64,000 nucleotides of DNA from Gentiana macrophylla. Its lineage: Eukaryota; Streptophyta; Magnoliopsida; Gentianales; Gentianaceae. Under the pieces are notes generated by a model. It made no database searches. It was not told where the DNA came from and saw only the letters and a program-made list of their open reading frames with translations. The stretch is taken from assembly GCA_026214975.1 (NCBI GenBank), contig JAOBSW010000525.1, positions 1-64,000 on the forward strand, in the 5' to 3' direction. The position numbers were made by a program, and so were the translations under genes. Position 1 is the first letter of the stretch. Every line of letters starts with the position of its first letter. This document shows, piece after piece, positions 45,740-55,507 of this stretch.

Positions 45740-47227
45740 TGTTAAGGGTGATTTTATACGATTTATTACGTTATATTTTATAATGATTCCCCCCATATTT
45801 GTATAATTTGCATAGAAAATGAGCGTTTAAGTTATTTATTGAGTAAATGTTGTTTTAAAAGGTTTAATTGCAAAATTGGTTGATTTACGTGGTTTATTGA
45901 TGATTTTATGTTTATTTGATTATTATTACATTTTTCAATGTGTTTGATGTATTGTAGATACACAATTGCAGTTCAAAAGATGATTAAATGAAGATAAATG
46001 TCGGATTTAATTGATCAAAAAGAGATAAGGATGGAATTGGCTAGAAGAAAAGAGATAGAGTTGAAGATTTCGAATTTGGATCCAGCTGAACTGGCGTCCA
46101 AGTCCCGTCCAGTTTGGACTGGCGTCCAGAATATTGGACTGGCGTCTAGGTGAAGATTTTTGATACAGAGAGTTTGGACGCTGAGTGGACGGGCGTCTGA
46201 AGCAAGTCCAGAAGAATGGACGGGCGTCTAGCTAAGCGGACGGGCGTCCAACTGAGCGGATGGGCGTCCTTAAACCGACTTAGCAGCAGCCGCCTCAGTT
46301 TTCTATAAATAGCAGCGCGATTTCAACCCTAAGAAATACATTATTGAGACCTATTGATACACAATCATTAGGAGAAAACCCTAGGCGGCCCCAGCCCCCT
46401 TAGGGGAGGCTGGGGTTGCGATTTTTCTTATTTCTTTTCCGTTTTATTTCTGTTTTGCTGCTGCGTTTTATGCTCTATGCTTGGAGGCTGAGCAATTGTT
46501 CAAACTATGTGAATCCGTTTCAGCAGGTTCTTTCTTTTCAATCTAGATTTGTTTTGTGAATTTGAATAAAGTTGTTATATTTCCTTTGATTGTTTGTTAT
46601 GCAATCGATATCGAAAGATGTATTGCTATTTGATGTTTACCATATGATGAGAATCGGTGTAAACCTTAGATCACCATAGGAAAGATGGGATTTTTAACCT
46701 TGACATAACGAGAGTTGATAGGTTAGATTTTTAGGTTGCTAGATTGAGAGATCTTACACCTTGTTATGAGAGCATCAATCTTATATATCGAGAGATGAGA
46801 GATTGATAGGCAAATTATCTACGAGAGTAGGAATTCATACTTTTGAGAGGTGAACCACAACCTTAATTAAATCATCACAAGATACTTTAGAGAGGAAATA
46901 GAGGGTTGCGGGACGGTGGATTATTGTTTGTTCATTGTTTAATCACCATGATCATCTTCATAATTTCATAGTTGTTTGTACTTAAATTTATGTTCGCAAT
47001 TATCTTTCCTGGCTTTGGACTGACAATCCTCTGTCCAGTTTATTTTCCGTTTTAGTTTTGTGTTTAGAAATAATTAGTATCAATCTTAGGAAAATTAATG
47101 AACTAGATACCCCGATTCCCTGTGACCGACTCCGGTATTAATCGCTTTGCTACGATCCCTACACTTGGGGTATACTGGATTTATAAATTTTATTACTTGT
47201 TTGTTTTGTTAGATAAAATCCGTGACA
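45740..47227 (+). repeat. 5' LTR, subtype A, 1,488 bp
   Basis: It runs from TGTTAAGGGTGATTTTATACG to CCGTGACA and is followed by AGTTTT and the primer site. It is much closer to the inverted LTR at 59,920-61,367 than to its own partner at 58,383. Confidence 0.9.
46090..46312 (+). promoter_or_regulatory. U3 promoter: palindrome cluster plus TATA box
   Basis: Seven or more variants of TGGACGGGCGTCCA lie between 46,090 and 46,270. The TATA box CTATAAATAG is at 46,303-46,312. The LTR copies at 58,730-58,937, 60,832-61,027 and 63,806-64,000 have the same arrangement. A role in transcription is inferred from position. Confidence 0.6.
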
Positions 47228-47233
47228 AGTTTT

Positions 47234-47251
47234 TGGCGCCGTTGCCAGGGA
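47234..47251 (+). other. Athila primer binding site (tRNA-Asp type)
   Basis: TGGCGCCGTTGCCAGGGA lies six bases after the LTR, one base from the standard TGGCGCCGTTGCCGGGGA that complements the 3' end of plant tRNA-Asp. Confidence 0.9.
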
Positions 47252-47462
47252 ACCGGACGGTTGTCTAGTTTTTGTTTTTCGTGTCTATTGTTTTTATTCC
47301 TGTGTTAGTTGATAATCGTTAGGTTATTAGGATATTAGGGTTTTAAGTTTAGGGTTTAAGTTTCTTCTTTCCCTTGTGATTAGTTTTCTTCTTTTCTATC
47401 TTTCTGCCCCAGTTCTTCGTTTCTGCAAATTTTCTGCCTCTGTTCTAGTTTTCCCGCTACCA

Positions 47463-47671
47463 AACGGGCGTCTGGGATCCTGGACGCCCATCCGCTGGAA
47501 AATTTCCAATCCTGTATCATTTTCACCCACTTAGACGAGCGTCCATAAAATTGGACGCCCGTTCAAGTTTTATGAAGACCGGACGAGCGGTTGGGCAACC
47601 GAACGCCCGCCCGATCAAAAAGTTAAGGCGACGGCGCCCGTCCAAACCTTTGGACGCCCGTCTGTTTCATC
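47463..47671 (+). repeat. four paired GACGCCCGTC palindromes in gag leader
   Basis: Pairs at about 47,463-47,494, 47,532-47,563, 47,581-47,613 and 47,632-47,671 each consist of two 12-bp motifs about 8-10 bp apart. The second member is mostly in the C-rich orientation GGACGCCCGTCC, opposite to that in the LTRs. Confidence 0.8.
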
Positions 47672-47800
47672 TTTGCCCTTAATAATCTTGTTTCTTTTTT
47701 TTCTTCCTTCCCTTTCTTTTCTTTTCTTAGGCTTTAATTTTTAGTTAGGCTTTTAATTTCTTAGTCTTTAGGTTGCTTTCACTTGTTTTTGGTCCGGTTT

Positions 47801-49930
47801 ATGCAAACTCGGAGTCAAAAGGGACCGTTACTATACACCCTGACCCCGAGCGAACCGTAGTCCGGCCAAACAGGCGGATTTTCCGTTCTACGGTTCTGGC
47901 AGACAGAGCCGAGCAAGATCTTGAGGATCAGTTAGCCAAGGAAATCACCGATTTTGTAATAATGGTCGCTAATGATGAGCGACGACGTAGTAGACTACGC
48001 CATGCCTGGCGATCCACGATCCAACCCGGCTATTGTCATTCCAGCCATCACGCAAAGAACTTCGAGCTAAGGCGGGACTTATACAGATGGTGCAAAGCAT
48101 GCATCTATTTTCCACGGTTACGGTCGGAGAATCCACACACTCACTTGCATACATTCTGAGATATGCGGCACCACACGCATCCAAGGAGTAAGTGAGGATG
48201 CAATCAAGCTGAAACTTTTTCCATTTTTCTAAAGGAGAAGAGAAGGAGTGGTATACTTCTCTCCTCTCGAATCAATTACCACCGGCCTGAACTCGAAAAG
48301 GAGTTCTTGAGTCAATACTTCCCACCTTCAAAAAGCATTGAGTGTTTGAGCGAGATTTTCACTTTCTACCGTAAAGAGAATGAATCATTCTTCGATTGTT
48401 GGAAAAGATTCAAATCTCTCGCTTAGAAAGTTCCCCCACCACGGCTTGCCACTGCAGAGGCAAGTCAACACATTCTTTAGTGGATTGACCGAGCTTACGA
48501 AAGGCATGGTCAATAGTTCATCTGGTGGGGCGTTCAAGGAAGAAGCGCTGATGAGGATGGGCCTTGTTTGAGGACATTGCAAAGTACAACTACGCCTCCT
48601 CTTATCAAGCCATTCAAGCACCCCCTCCTCCTCCTAAGGTAGAGGTGGTAAACATTCAAAGTTTGATCGCCATGCTGCAGAAGCAGATGGCAGCATCTCA
48701 AGTTTCAAATCAGGTAAATCAAACTTCTGTTTTTCCGCAGAAACCCTCGGGGTTACGACTACTAAAATATTTGCCGATCGCCATATGAATGGCCAGTGTC
48801 AATTTAATCCCCCTGCACCTTATCAAGTGAATGCTGTTCATGATTATGGACAGTGTAATCAAGTCACATGTCAGAATTGTGATGAGGTGGGGCACACATC
48901 TAAATTTTGTCCTATGAACGGGCAGAATGCTGAAGTGAATGCATTCTATGGCCAGAACAACCAAAGGTTTAATCAAGTTTCTGGCCAGAATAATTTCCAA
49001 AGCCATGGGTTTAATCAATCTTCTAGTTTCAATCCTAATTCGAATTTTAATTCGAATCAAAATTTCAATAGAAATCCTAGTTTTAATCAAAATCAAAACT
49101 CAAAATTTTCCAATCCTACTCAAAGATTCAATCAGAATTGGCCCGTCAATTCTAATCCTGCTGTTCAAAGTCGGCCCAGCCAGCCCTATTCGCATAATCT
49201 CCAAAACTCTCAAGTCCCCTCGTACTCAAGTGATATTAAAGCTCAATGGGATTTCTTTAGGGAGGAGCAAAATAGATCAATGAAAAATCTTGAGAGGCAA
49301 ATCAGGGCTTATTGGTGAGCAGTTAGCTTCTCGACCCCCAGGGCAACAGCCCAGTTTCACTGAGAAAAATCCCAAGGGTGGCAAGTTGCTCAAACAGACT
49401 TGAACAATGGCCAATGTACTGACCTCGTCCCATCAATTCCATACGGTAGAGAGGAGGCCAGTGCAATGAATCTAAGAAGCGGTACTCAAGTTAGTGGTCC
49501 TTCCCACCAGGGAAACCACTAGCCCCTCCTGCCATTGATAAGGCAAGAGGGGAAGCTGAGCACCTACACTCCCCTTTGCCAAAAGAGAATACTCAGGTGG
49601 CTGATCCCCTGAGAGGTGAAAAAGCTGGAAGTCCTCAGGTGGCTGATCCCCTGAGGAGTGAAGAATCAAGTGTGAGTCAGGAGGCTGATCCCTTGACTAA
49701 TAAAAAGATTGAAAAAGCTGTGCGGTGGAAGGATCTGGATGACAAAGCTGTCAATGCATCTTCAAAGAAAATCTTTTCTGAGAGTGACTTGAAAAAGCTT
49801 CCATTTCCACCAAGAAAGAGCAACATCCCTTTAAGTGAAGATAAGAAGTATGAAAAGGTGCTAAACCTTTTGAAAAATACTCAGGTAAATCTTCCATTAT
49901 CAGATGTCTTGGTTGAAATGCCTTAGTATA
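47801..49930 (+). pseudogene. Athila gag
   Basis: It starts MQTRSQKGPLLYTLTPSEP at 47,801, a form usual for Athila gag, then breaks at a stop near 47,858. The capsid core follows in other frames: QYFPPSKSIECLSEIFTFYR (about 48,310) and FPHHGLPLQRQVNTFFSGL (48,430). Stops lie at 48,196, 48,280 and 48,571. A CCHC knuckle CQNCDEVGHTSKFC is at about 48,870. An Asn/Gln/Phe-rich segment (48,950-49,170) follows, then the gag-PR linker with a repeated VADPLR motif (49,590-49,690) and SEDKKYEKVLNLLKNTQ. Gag packages the RNA; here it needs several repairs to be read. Confidence 0.8.
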
Positions 49931-49968
49931 CAAAATTTATCAAGGATGTTGTTTTTTCGAAAAGGAAG

Positions 49969-50560
49969 TTGTCAGACATTGAAAGGCTGATTGGTGAGGA
50001 TTGTTCAATGATCAATTACGGAAACTTACCAACCAAGAGAGGTGACCCTGGAAAGTTCGTGCTTACCATGTTAATGGGAGGCCTGGTCTTCCCTAGTTCT
50101 TTGTGCGACCTGGGTGCATCTATAAGCCTAATGCCATTATCTGTGTGCAAACAGCTGGGTTTAATTGATCTTCTAGAACCCACTACCATGAATTTGCAAT
50201 TCGCTGATAGATCTTCTAAGAAAGCAGTGGGAATCTTAAAGGACATCCTAGTTCAAATCGATATGTTTACCTTTCCCGTCGACTGGTACGTCCTGGACAT
50301 TGAAAAAGATGAAAATGTCCCCCTGATTCTTGGAAGACCTTTTCTGTCTACAGCTCGAGCCCTCATTGACTGTGATGGTGGGCGAGTGACGATCCGTGTT
50401 GGTGATCAAGAGGTAATCTATAATGTCTCCAAGTCCATTCAAATACCCTCTGGTCCTCCAACCGGTTTTTCCATCGAGGAGGCGTCTGATGACTTCGACG
50501 ATTTGATGGAAAAGCAAGTCATGGCTGTGGCAACGGAGTATGAGCGACTGGTTGATAATT
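49969..50560 (+). CDS. Athila aspartic protease domain (open)
   Basis: This is the first half of a 395-codon open frame (49,969-51,156) that continues into the RT entry. The active site is CDLGASISLMP (Athila-type D-L-G rather than D-S/T-G) and the second block is VPLILGRPFLSTARALID. The Leu in the active site is normal for this lineage. A TAG at 49,924 (after VEMP) separates it from gag. The protease processes the polyprotein. The domain is intact although the whole polyprotein is not. Confidence 0.85.
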
Positions 50561-51937
50561 TGAACAATCATGGTATGGTAAGTCTAGAGCAGTTAGAAGC
50601 TGAAATTAAGGATGAGCTGTTGGAGGGAGAAGCTTTGGCAATGGGACCGCTCAGTAAACTCAGCGATGTTGAGTTGAAAGGTGGAGAGCTCAAATCTAGT
50701 TTAGAAGACCCCCCTGCAGATTTAGTGTTGAAGCCGTTGCCTAAACATCTTAAGTATGTGTTTCTAAGAGAAGGTGACAAGCTTCCATTAATTATATATG
50801 CCAAAATGTCTCGTTTAGAGGAAATGAAATTGATCAACGTCTTGAAGAAAATTGAAAAGGCCTTGGAATGGAAAGTAGGAGATATCAGAGGGATATCTCC
50901 CAACATCTGTATGCATAAGATCAAGACTAATGAGGGTGCGAAATGTGTTAGACAGACCCAGAGGAGGCTCAACCCTCATATGCAAGAGGTGGTTAAGAAA
51001 GAAATCATCAAACTTCTGGACATGGGAATAATTTATGCCATCGATGATATTGAATGGGTTTCCCCGACTCAGGTAGTTCCCAAGAAAGGTGGAATTACAA
51101 TTGAGAAGAATGAGAAGGGAGAGGAAATAGCATTGAGACTTTGTCTTTGTTACTGAGTCTCAGATCGATTATCGGAAGCTCAATGAGGTAACCATGAAAG
51201 ATCACTTTCCCTTCCATTCATTGACCGGATGCTTGAGCATCTGGCGGGCCACGCGATTCTCTCGCTTCTGGATGGTTATTCTGGATACTTTCAAATACCC
51301 ATTGATCCGGTGACCAAAAAAGACCACTTTCACCTGCCCTTATGGTACATTCGCTTACAGGCGAATGCCATTTGGTCTCTGCAATGCCCCAGCTACATTT
51401 CAACGATGTATGCTGGCTATCTTTGACGGGCTAGTAGAAAAGTGTATGGAAATCTTTATGGACGATTTTTCAGTCTTTGGTCAGTCCTTTGATGATTGTC
51501 TCGACAACCTTGACCAAGTATTATCCAGATGCGTGGAAAAGAACTTAGTGCTCAATTGGGAAAAATGCCATTTCATGGTTGATGAGGGAATAGTTCTTGG
51601 CCACAAGATCTCCGCCAAAGGTATAGAAGTTGACAGGGCAAAAGTAGAAGCTATCGAGAAGATGAGTTATCCCAAGAATGTGCGTGAAGTGAGAGACTTT
51701 CTTGGACATGTCGGTTTCTATAGGAGATTCTTTCAAGATTTCTCCAAGATAGCCAAGCCCCTGTCCACTTCACTAAAGGAAGACGTTGAGTTCAATTTTG
51801 ATGAGGATTGCAAGAAAGCGTTTAAGGAGCTTAAGGACCGTTTAATCTCTGCTCCAATTCTTATATTGCCTGACTGGAACCTACCTTTTGAGCTTATGTG
51901 CGACGCATCAAACTATGCAGTTGGTGCTGTTTTATGA
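50561..51937 (+). pseudogene. Athila reverse transcriptase
   Basis: After a linker (LKPLPKHLKYVFLREGDKLP) the RT entry QRRLNPHMQEVVKKEIIKLL lies at 50,955. The frame breaks at about 51,140-51,210 (one or two frameshifts) and again at about 51,320-51,365. It resumes with MPFGLCNAPATFQRCMLAIF and the catalytic FMDD in MEIFMDDFSVFG. Thumb and connection text follow: DFLGHVGFYRRFFQDFSKIA and FELMCDASNYAVGAVL, ending at a TGA at 51,935 in place of the next codon. FMDD is the usual Athila variant of YVDD. All catalytic motifs are kept; only frame breaks disable it. Confidence 0.9.
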
Positions 51938-52462
51938 CAAAAAATCAAAGGTAAGTTCCAGCCTATCTATTACGCCAGTCACACATTGAATCCTTCTCAA
52001 GTTAACTATACGACTACTGAAAAGGAATTATTGGCCGTAGTCTTTGCTATGCACAAGTTTCGTAGTTACTTGTTAGGTGCTCAAGTGATTCTGTGGACTG
52101 ACCATGCTGCTTTGCGGTATCTGATGACTAAGAGAGAGGCTAAACCGCGCTTACTACGTTGGATACTGATCCTACAAGAGTTTGATGTCCAGATTAAAGA
52201 CAAAAAGGGTAGTGAAAACGTAGTGGCTGATCACGTTTCGAGAATGCTAAGTGAGGAAAAGGATGATCCAGATGATATAGATCTTTACTTTCCTCTAGAA
52301 AACATTATGCTTATTGACGGTTGTCCTCCTGATGTTCCATGGTATTCTTCCATTGTAAATTACCTTTATGCCCGATATCTTGATCCAGAATTGTCCTATC
52401 AGGAGAAGAAAAAGTTCTTCTCTGATTTGAAATCTTCGTGTGGGATGAACCTTATCTTTTAA
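51938..52462 (+). pseudogene. Athila RNase H
   Basis: It is in frame with RT after the single stop at 51,935. Visible blocks are YASHTLNPSQVNYTTTEKEL (the E of the active site), VILWTDHAALRYLM (D) and GSENVVADHVSRM (D). RNase H removes template RNA. The frame stays open to 52,462. A short gap with a frame change precedes integrase. Confidence 0.85.
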
Positions 52463-52475
52463 GATCTCAGTAAAG

Positions 52476-53933
52476 ATGGTGCGCTTAGAAGATGTGTTCG
52501 AGAATCTGAAAGTGATATTATTGAGCAAAGGCCACAGTGGACCCACTGGAGGTCACTTTGGTCCTTGGAAAACCGTTGCTAAGATCTTCCAATCCGGTTT
52601 CTATTGGCCCACGATCTTTAAAGATACAGAAGCTTTCTGTAAAGCGTGTGATAGGTGTCAAAGAACCGGAACTTTAACAAGGCGTTTCGACATGCCATTG
52701 AAACCCATCCTAGAATGCGAAGTCTTTGATGTATGGGGTATCGATTTTATGGGACCATTCCCATCATCTTGTGGTAACAAATACATCTTAGTCTGTGTGG
52801 ATTACGTGTCTAAATGGGTGGAGGCTCAAGCCACTCCTCACAATGATCATAAGACGGTCATGAAATTCTTAAAGAAGAACATCTTCGTGAGGTTTGGATG
52901 TCCACGTGCCTTGATCAGTGATGAAGGGACGCATTTCTGCAACCGACCCTTAGAAAAAGTGCTCGAAAAGTATGGTGTTCATCATAAGACTGGCACACGA
53001 TATCATCCGATGACTAGTGGTCAGGTTGAACGGAGCAACCAAAGTATTAAGAAAATCCTGGAAAAAATGGTCAATAGTCATAGGAAAGACTGGAGTTTGA
53101 AATTGGATGATGTACTATGGGCATACAGAACCGCCTATAAGACTCCTATGGGTACATCTCCATATCAAATGATTTATGGTAAGCCCTGTCATCTGCCAGT
53201 CGAGTTAGAGCATAGAGCTTATTGGGCTACAAAGTTTCTGAACTTTGATTCCCAATCTTGTGGTAAGCACCGACTGCAGCAGTTGCATGAGTTAGACGAA
53301 TTCAGACTCCAGGCCTACGAAAGTGCCAGGATCAGTAAGGAAAAAATGAAACTCCTTCACGATGCTAAAACTAAGAAGTGAGAATTTCAAGTCAGGGAAC
53401 AAGTTCTTCTGTATAATTCCAGGCTATATTTCTTCCCTGGTAAGCTGAGGACACGATGGTCCGGTCCCTTTGAGACTCTCCAAATTATTCCTGAAGGTGT
53501 TCTAGAACTACGCGGTTACGGTGACCAACCGTTTCGAGTGAATGGTCAAAGGTGCAAGCACTAGATTGGTGAGCCTAAAGAGAAACCTTTGATTGTCCAT
53601 TTCCTCGATATCCTCGGGTGTGGTGCTACAAAAGTCGAAGAATTTGACGAGTTTTCACCCGACCTGTTTTTAGAGGATGACGGTAGTGGTCGATCTGAAG
53701 AAGTTCTAGCAGGTAGTTGGGATATGGAAGAGTATGAGAGGGAGCGTCAGCTGAAACGTCCTCAGAAGGCTCAGAAGATGACGAAGTTAACCATGGGGAA
53801 GTTTAAACGTGTTTGGAAAGCTATCAAAGGTTACACTCCATGTGTTAGGTGTTGTTTCTGCAGCCGAACTGCTAATCAAAGTCTAGACGAGGTAGTGGCT
53901 GGTAGAAAAGTCAAATGGCATGATCCTGGCTGA
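52476..53933 (+). pseudogene. Athila integrase with C-terminal extension
   Basis: It contains a zinc-binding part ([13 protein letters not shown]), the core with catalytic D ([13 protein letters not shown]), D ([10 protein letters not shown]) and E (SGQVERSNQ), then [24 protein letters not shown] at 53,379 (after KTKK) interrupts the GPF-type module that follows (FPGKLRTRWSGPFETL). A TAG at 53,563 lies at KH-stop-IGEP. A 114-codon open tail (53,589-53,933) rich in Glu then Lys ends in two Cys pairs (CVRCCFC). Integrase inserts the DNA copy. One 301-codon block is uninterrupted. Confidence 0.9.
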
Positions 53934-53944
53934 ACTTTAAACGG

Positions 53945-53992
53945 TGTCGAGCTAACGACATTAACCAAAAGCGCCACTAGGAGGCATCCTAG
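53945..53992 (+). other. post-pol motif with stem-loop, copy 1
   Basis: GTCGAGCTAACGACATTAAC is followed by GCGC and the perfect 6-bp stem CTAGGA-GGCA-TCCTAG (53,977-53,992). Related text after pol is widespread in plant Athila elements. Copy 2 follows at 54,522. Confidence 0.65.
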
Positions 53993-54105
53993 ATATCGTT
54001 AGCTTTAGTTGTTTTTGTTTGGTGTTTTTGTAGTTTTAGTATTTAAGTTTAGTTTACTAAGTTTTCTTTTTGTTTATATCTGTCAGTTAGTTGTGCTTTC
54101 TAGAT

Positions 54106-54504
54106 ATGGATTTCGGAGTTCTACCAGAGGAGTTACCTTTCCTTAGGAGGATCCCACTTATCACTGTAGATGATGGACCGGGAGGGACAATAGTATTGCA
54201 CGTAGACTTTGATATTAGTACCCGCATCAGGACTGTCGCCTATGTTCTTATCGTTCCCCGCTGTTCGGGAGGTGAAGACTTCACAACTGAGGAGTTGCAG
54301 GCAGCTCTAGGACGTCCGTACACAATCCTGAATGATCCGATGCTGACAGATTTAGCGCTGGTGCTGCAAGCTGAACATTTTCGAGGTGTTGATGTAGCTG
54401 GTGAGGACTGGGGTTTGCAGGATGAGTATGACTTCCCTCCGGCAATTGACATGCTCCGCCGTCTTATCCGGGTGATAGATTGGTCGGAAATTTACGATGA
54501 CTAG
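54106..54504 (+). CDS. small unknown Athila ORF, 132 residues
   Basis: This intact open frame starts MDFGVLPEELPFLRRIPLI at 54,106 and ends IDWSEIYDD before a TAG. It is acidic and has no signal peptide, membrane segment or known motif. It lies between two copies of the GTCGAGC..ACGAC motif and upstream of the internal promoter. It is the only frame of the element without any break, although short frames survive by chance more easily. I do not recognise the family. It may be a remnant of a captured sequence or a lineage-specific accessory gene. Confidence 0.5.
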   Translation: MDFGVLPEELPFLRRIPLITVDDGPGGTIVLHVDFDISTRIRTVAYVLIVPRCSGGEDFTTEELQAALGRPYTILNDPMLTDLALVLQAEHFRGVDVAGEDWGLQDEYDFPPAIDMLRRLIRVIDWSEIYDD

Positions 54505-54521
54505 CGTGGTTAGGTTGTTTC

Positions 54522-54570
54522 GTCGAGCAAACGACGTTAAACAACAGCGCTCGGTGGGAGGCAACACACT
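54522..54570 (+). other. post-ORF motif with stem-loop, copy 2
   Basis: GTCGAGCAAACGACGTTAAA, GCGC, then GTGGG-AGGCAA-CACAC (54,554-54,569; four of five pairs). The order and loop core GGCA match copy 1 but the stem bases differ. Confidence 0.6.
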
Positions 54571-54714
54571 ATTTTTTCTATTTGTTTTTATTTATTTTCT
54601 AGTAATTTTATGTACTTCGTTGATTTCCATTTCGAAGTTTTATTTAAGTTTAATGAGAAACGGCTTATTTGAATTTACAATGCATGAAAATTTGATAATT
54701 TTGAGAAACTGAAT

Positions 54715-54940
54715 TGGACGCCCGTCTAAAGGACTGGACGTCCATCTGCCCTGTGTATTTAGTGGACGCCCGTCCAACATTTTGGACGCCTGTCCGCTTA
54801 TTTCCCTCCAATCATGTATTCAATTTGGAAGTTTGGACGAGCGTCTAAATATCAGGATGCCCGTCCAGTTCATCTGATTTCCCAGTGGATGCCCGTCCAC
54901 TGAGTTGGACGAGCGTCCAACATCTGTCTATATATACCCC
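54715..54940 (+). promoter_or_regulatory. internal promoter: four palindrome pairs plus TATA box
   Basis: Four pairs of the 12-bp motif occupy 54,715-54,920, each pair separated by about 8-10 bp. The TATA box CTATATATACCCC is at 54,928-54,940. The env-like ATG is at 55,508. The arrangement copies the LTR U3 promoter, with the motifs mainly in the opposite (C-rich) orientation. Confidence 0.6.
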
Positions 54941-55507
54941 TTCCGTCTTTGAACCCTCATTTTTCTGAGTTTCAAACGCGAAAATCGTTTCTCATTCTTC
55001 ATTTTGGCCTCAAATCTTCAATTCTAAACCATTTCGAGTGATTCAAAGTGCTATAGACCGCTCTTGACACCCTCTCTTTGATTTCATAACCAAATTCCCC
55101 AAAACACCATCCTTTTGGAGAATCAGGACCCTTTGCAGTTCGACTTTTTGGAGAAAAAGAGCCGATTTTGGGAGCCAAATTTGTGTTGTTTGGACTAATT
55201 TTCATCTCAATCAGCATCTACTCACCTTACTTGGTAAGTTAGTAACAACTTTTCTAGATTTTATTCAGGTTTTTGTGAGTTTGATCTTTGGGTCGGCTCG
55301 TTCACTTGAATATTACCTTAATCCGTTTTTTCTGGTTTTGTGGTTTCTGTCTGCTTTGTTACATTGTTGTGATGGGTGATGAATGGGTTGTTTGGTGCTG
55401 ATTATGGTTGTGGTTGGTGGTTTGGTTTTTTTGAAATCCCGCTTTGGATGTTAAACGGGTAACTTGTTGTGAATTGGGCTTGTTTTGGTTTAGTCTAGGC
55501 TTGAATT

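Noticed and set aside
48939..49283. Plus-strand and minus-strand Ile-rich frames overlapping the Athila gag tail
   Set aside because: They are out-of-frame readings of the AAT/CAA-rich Asn/Gln repeat in gag; the gag frame carries the zinc knuckle.
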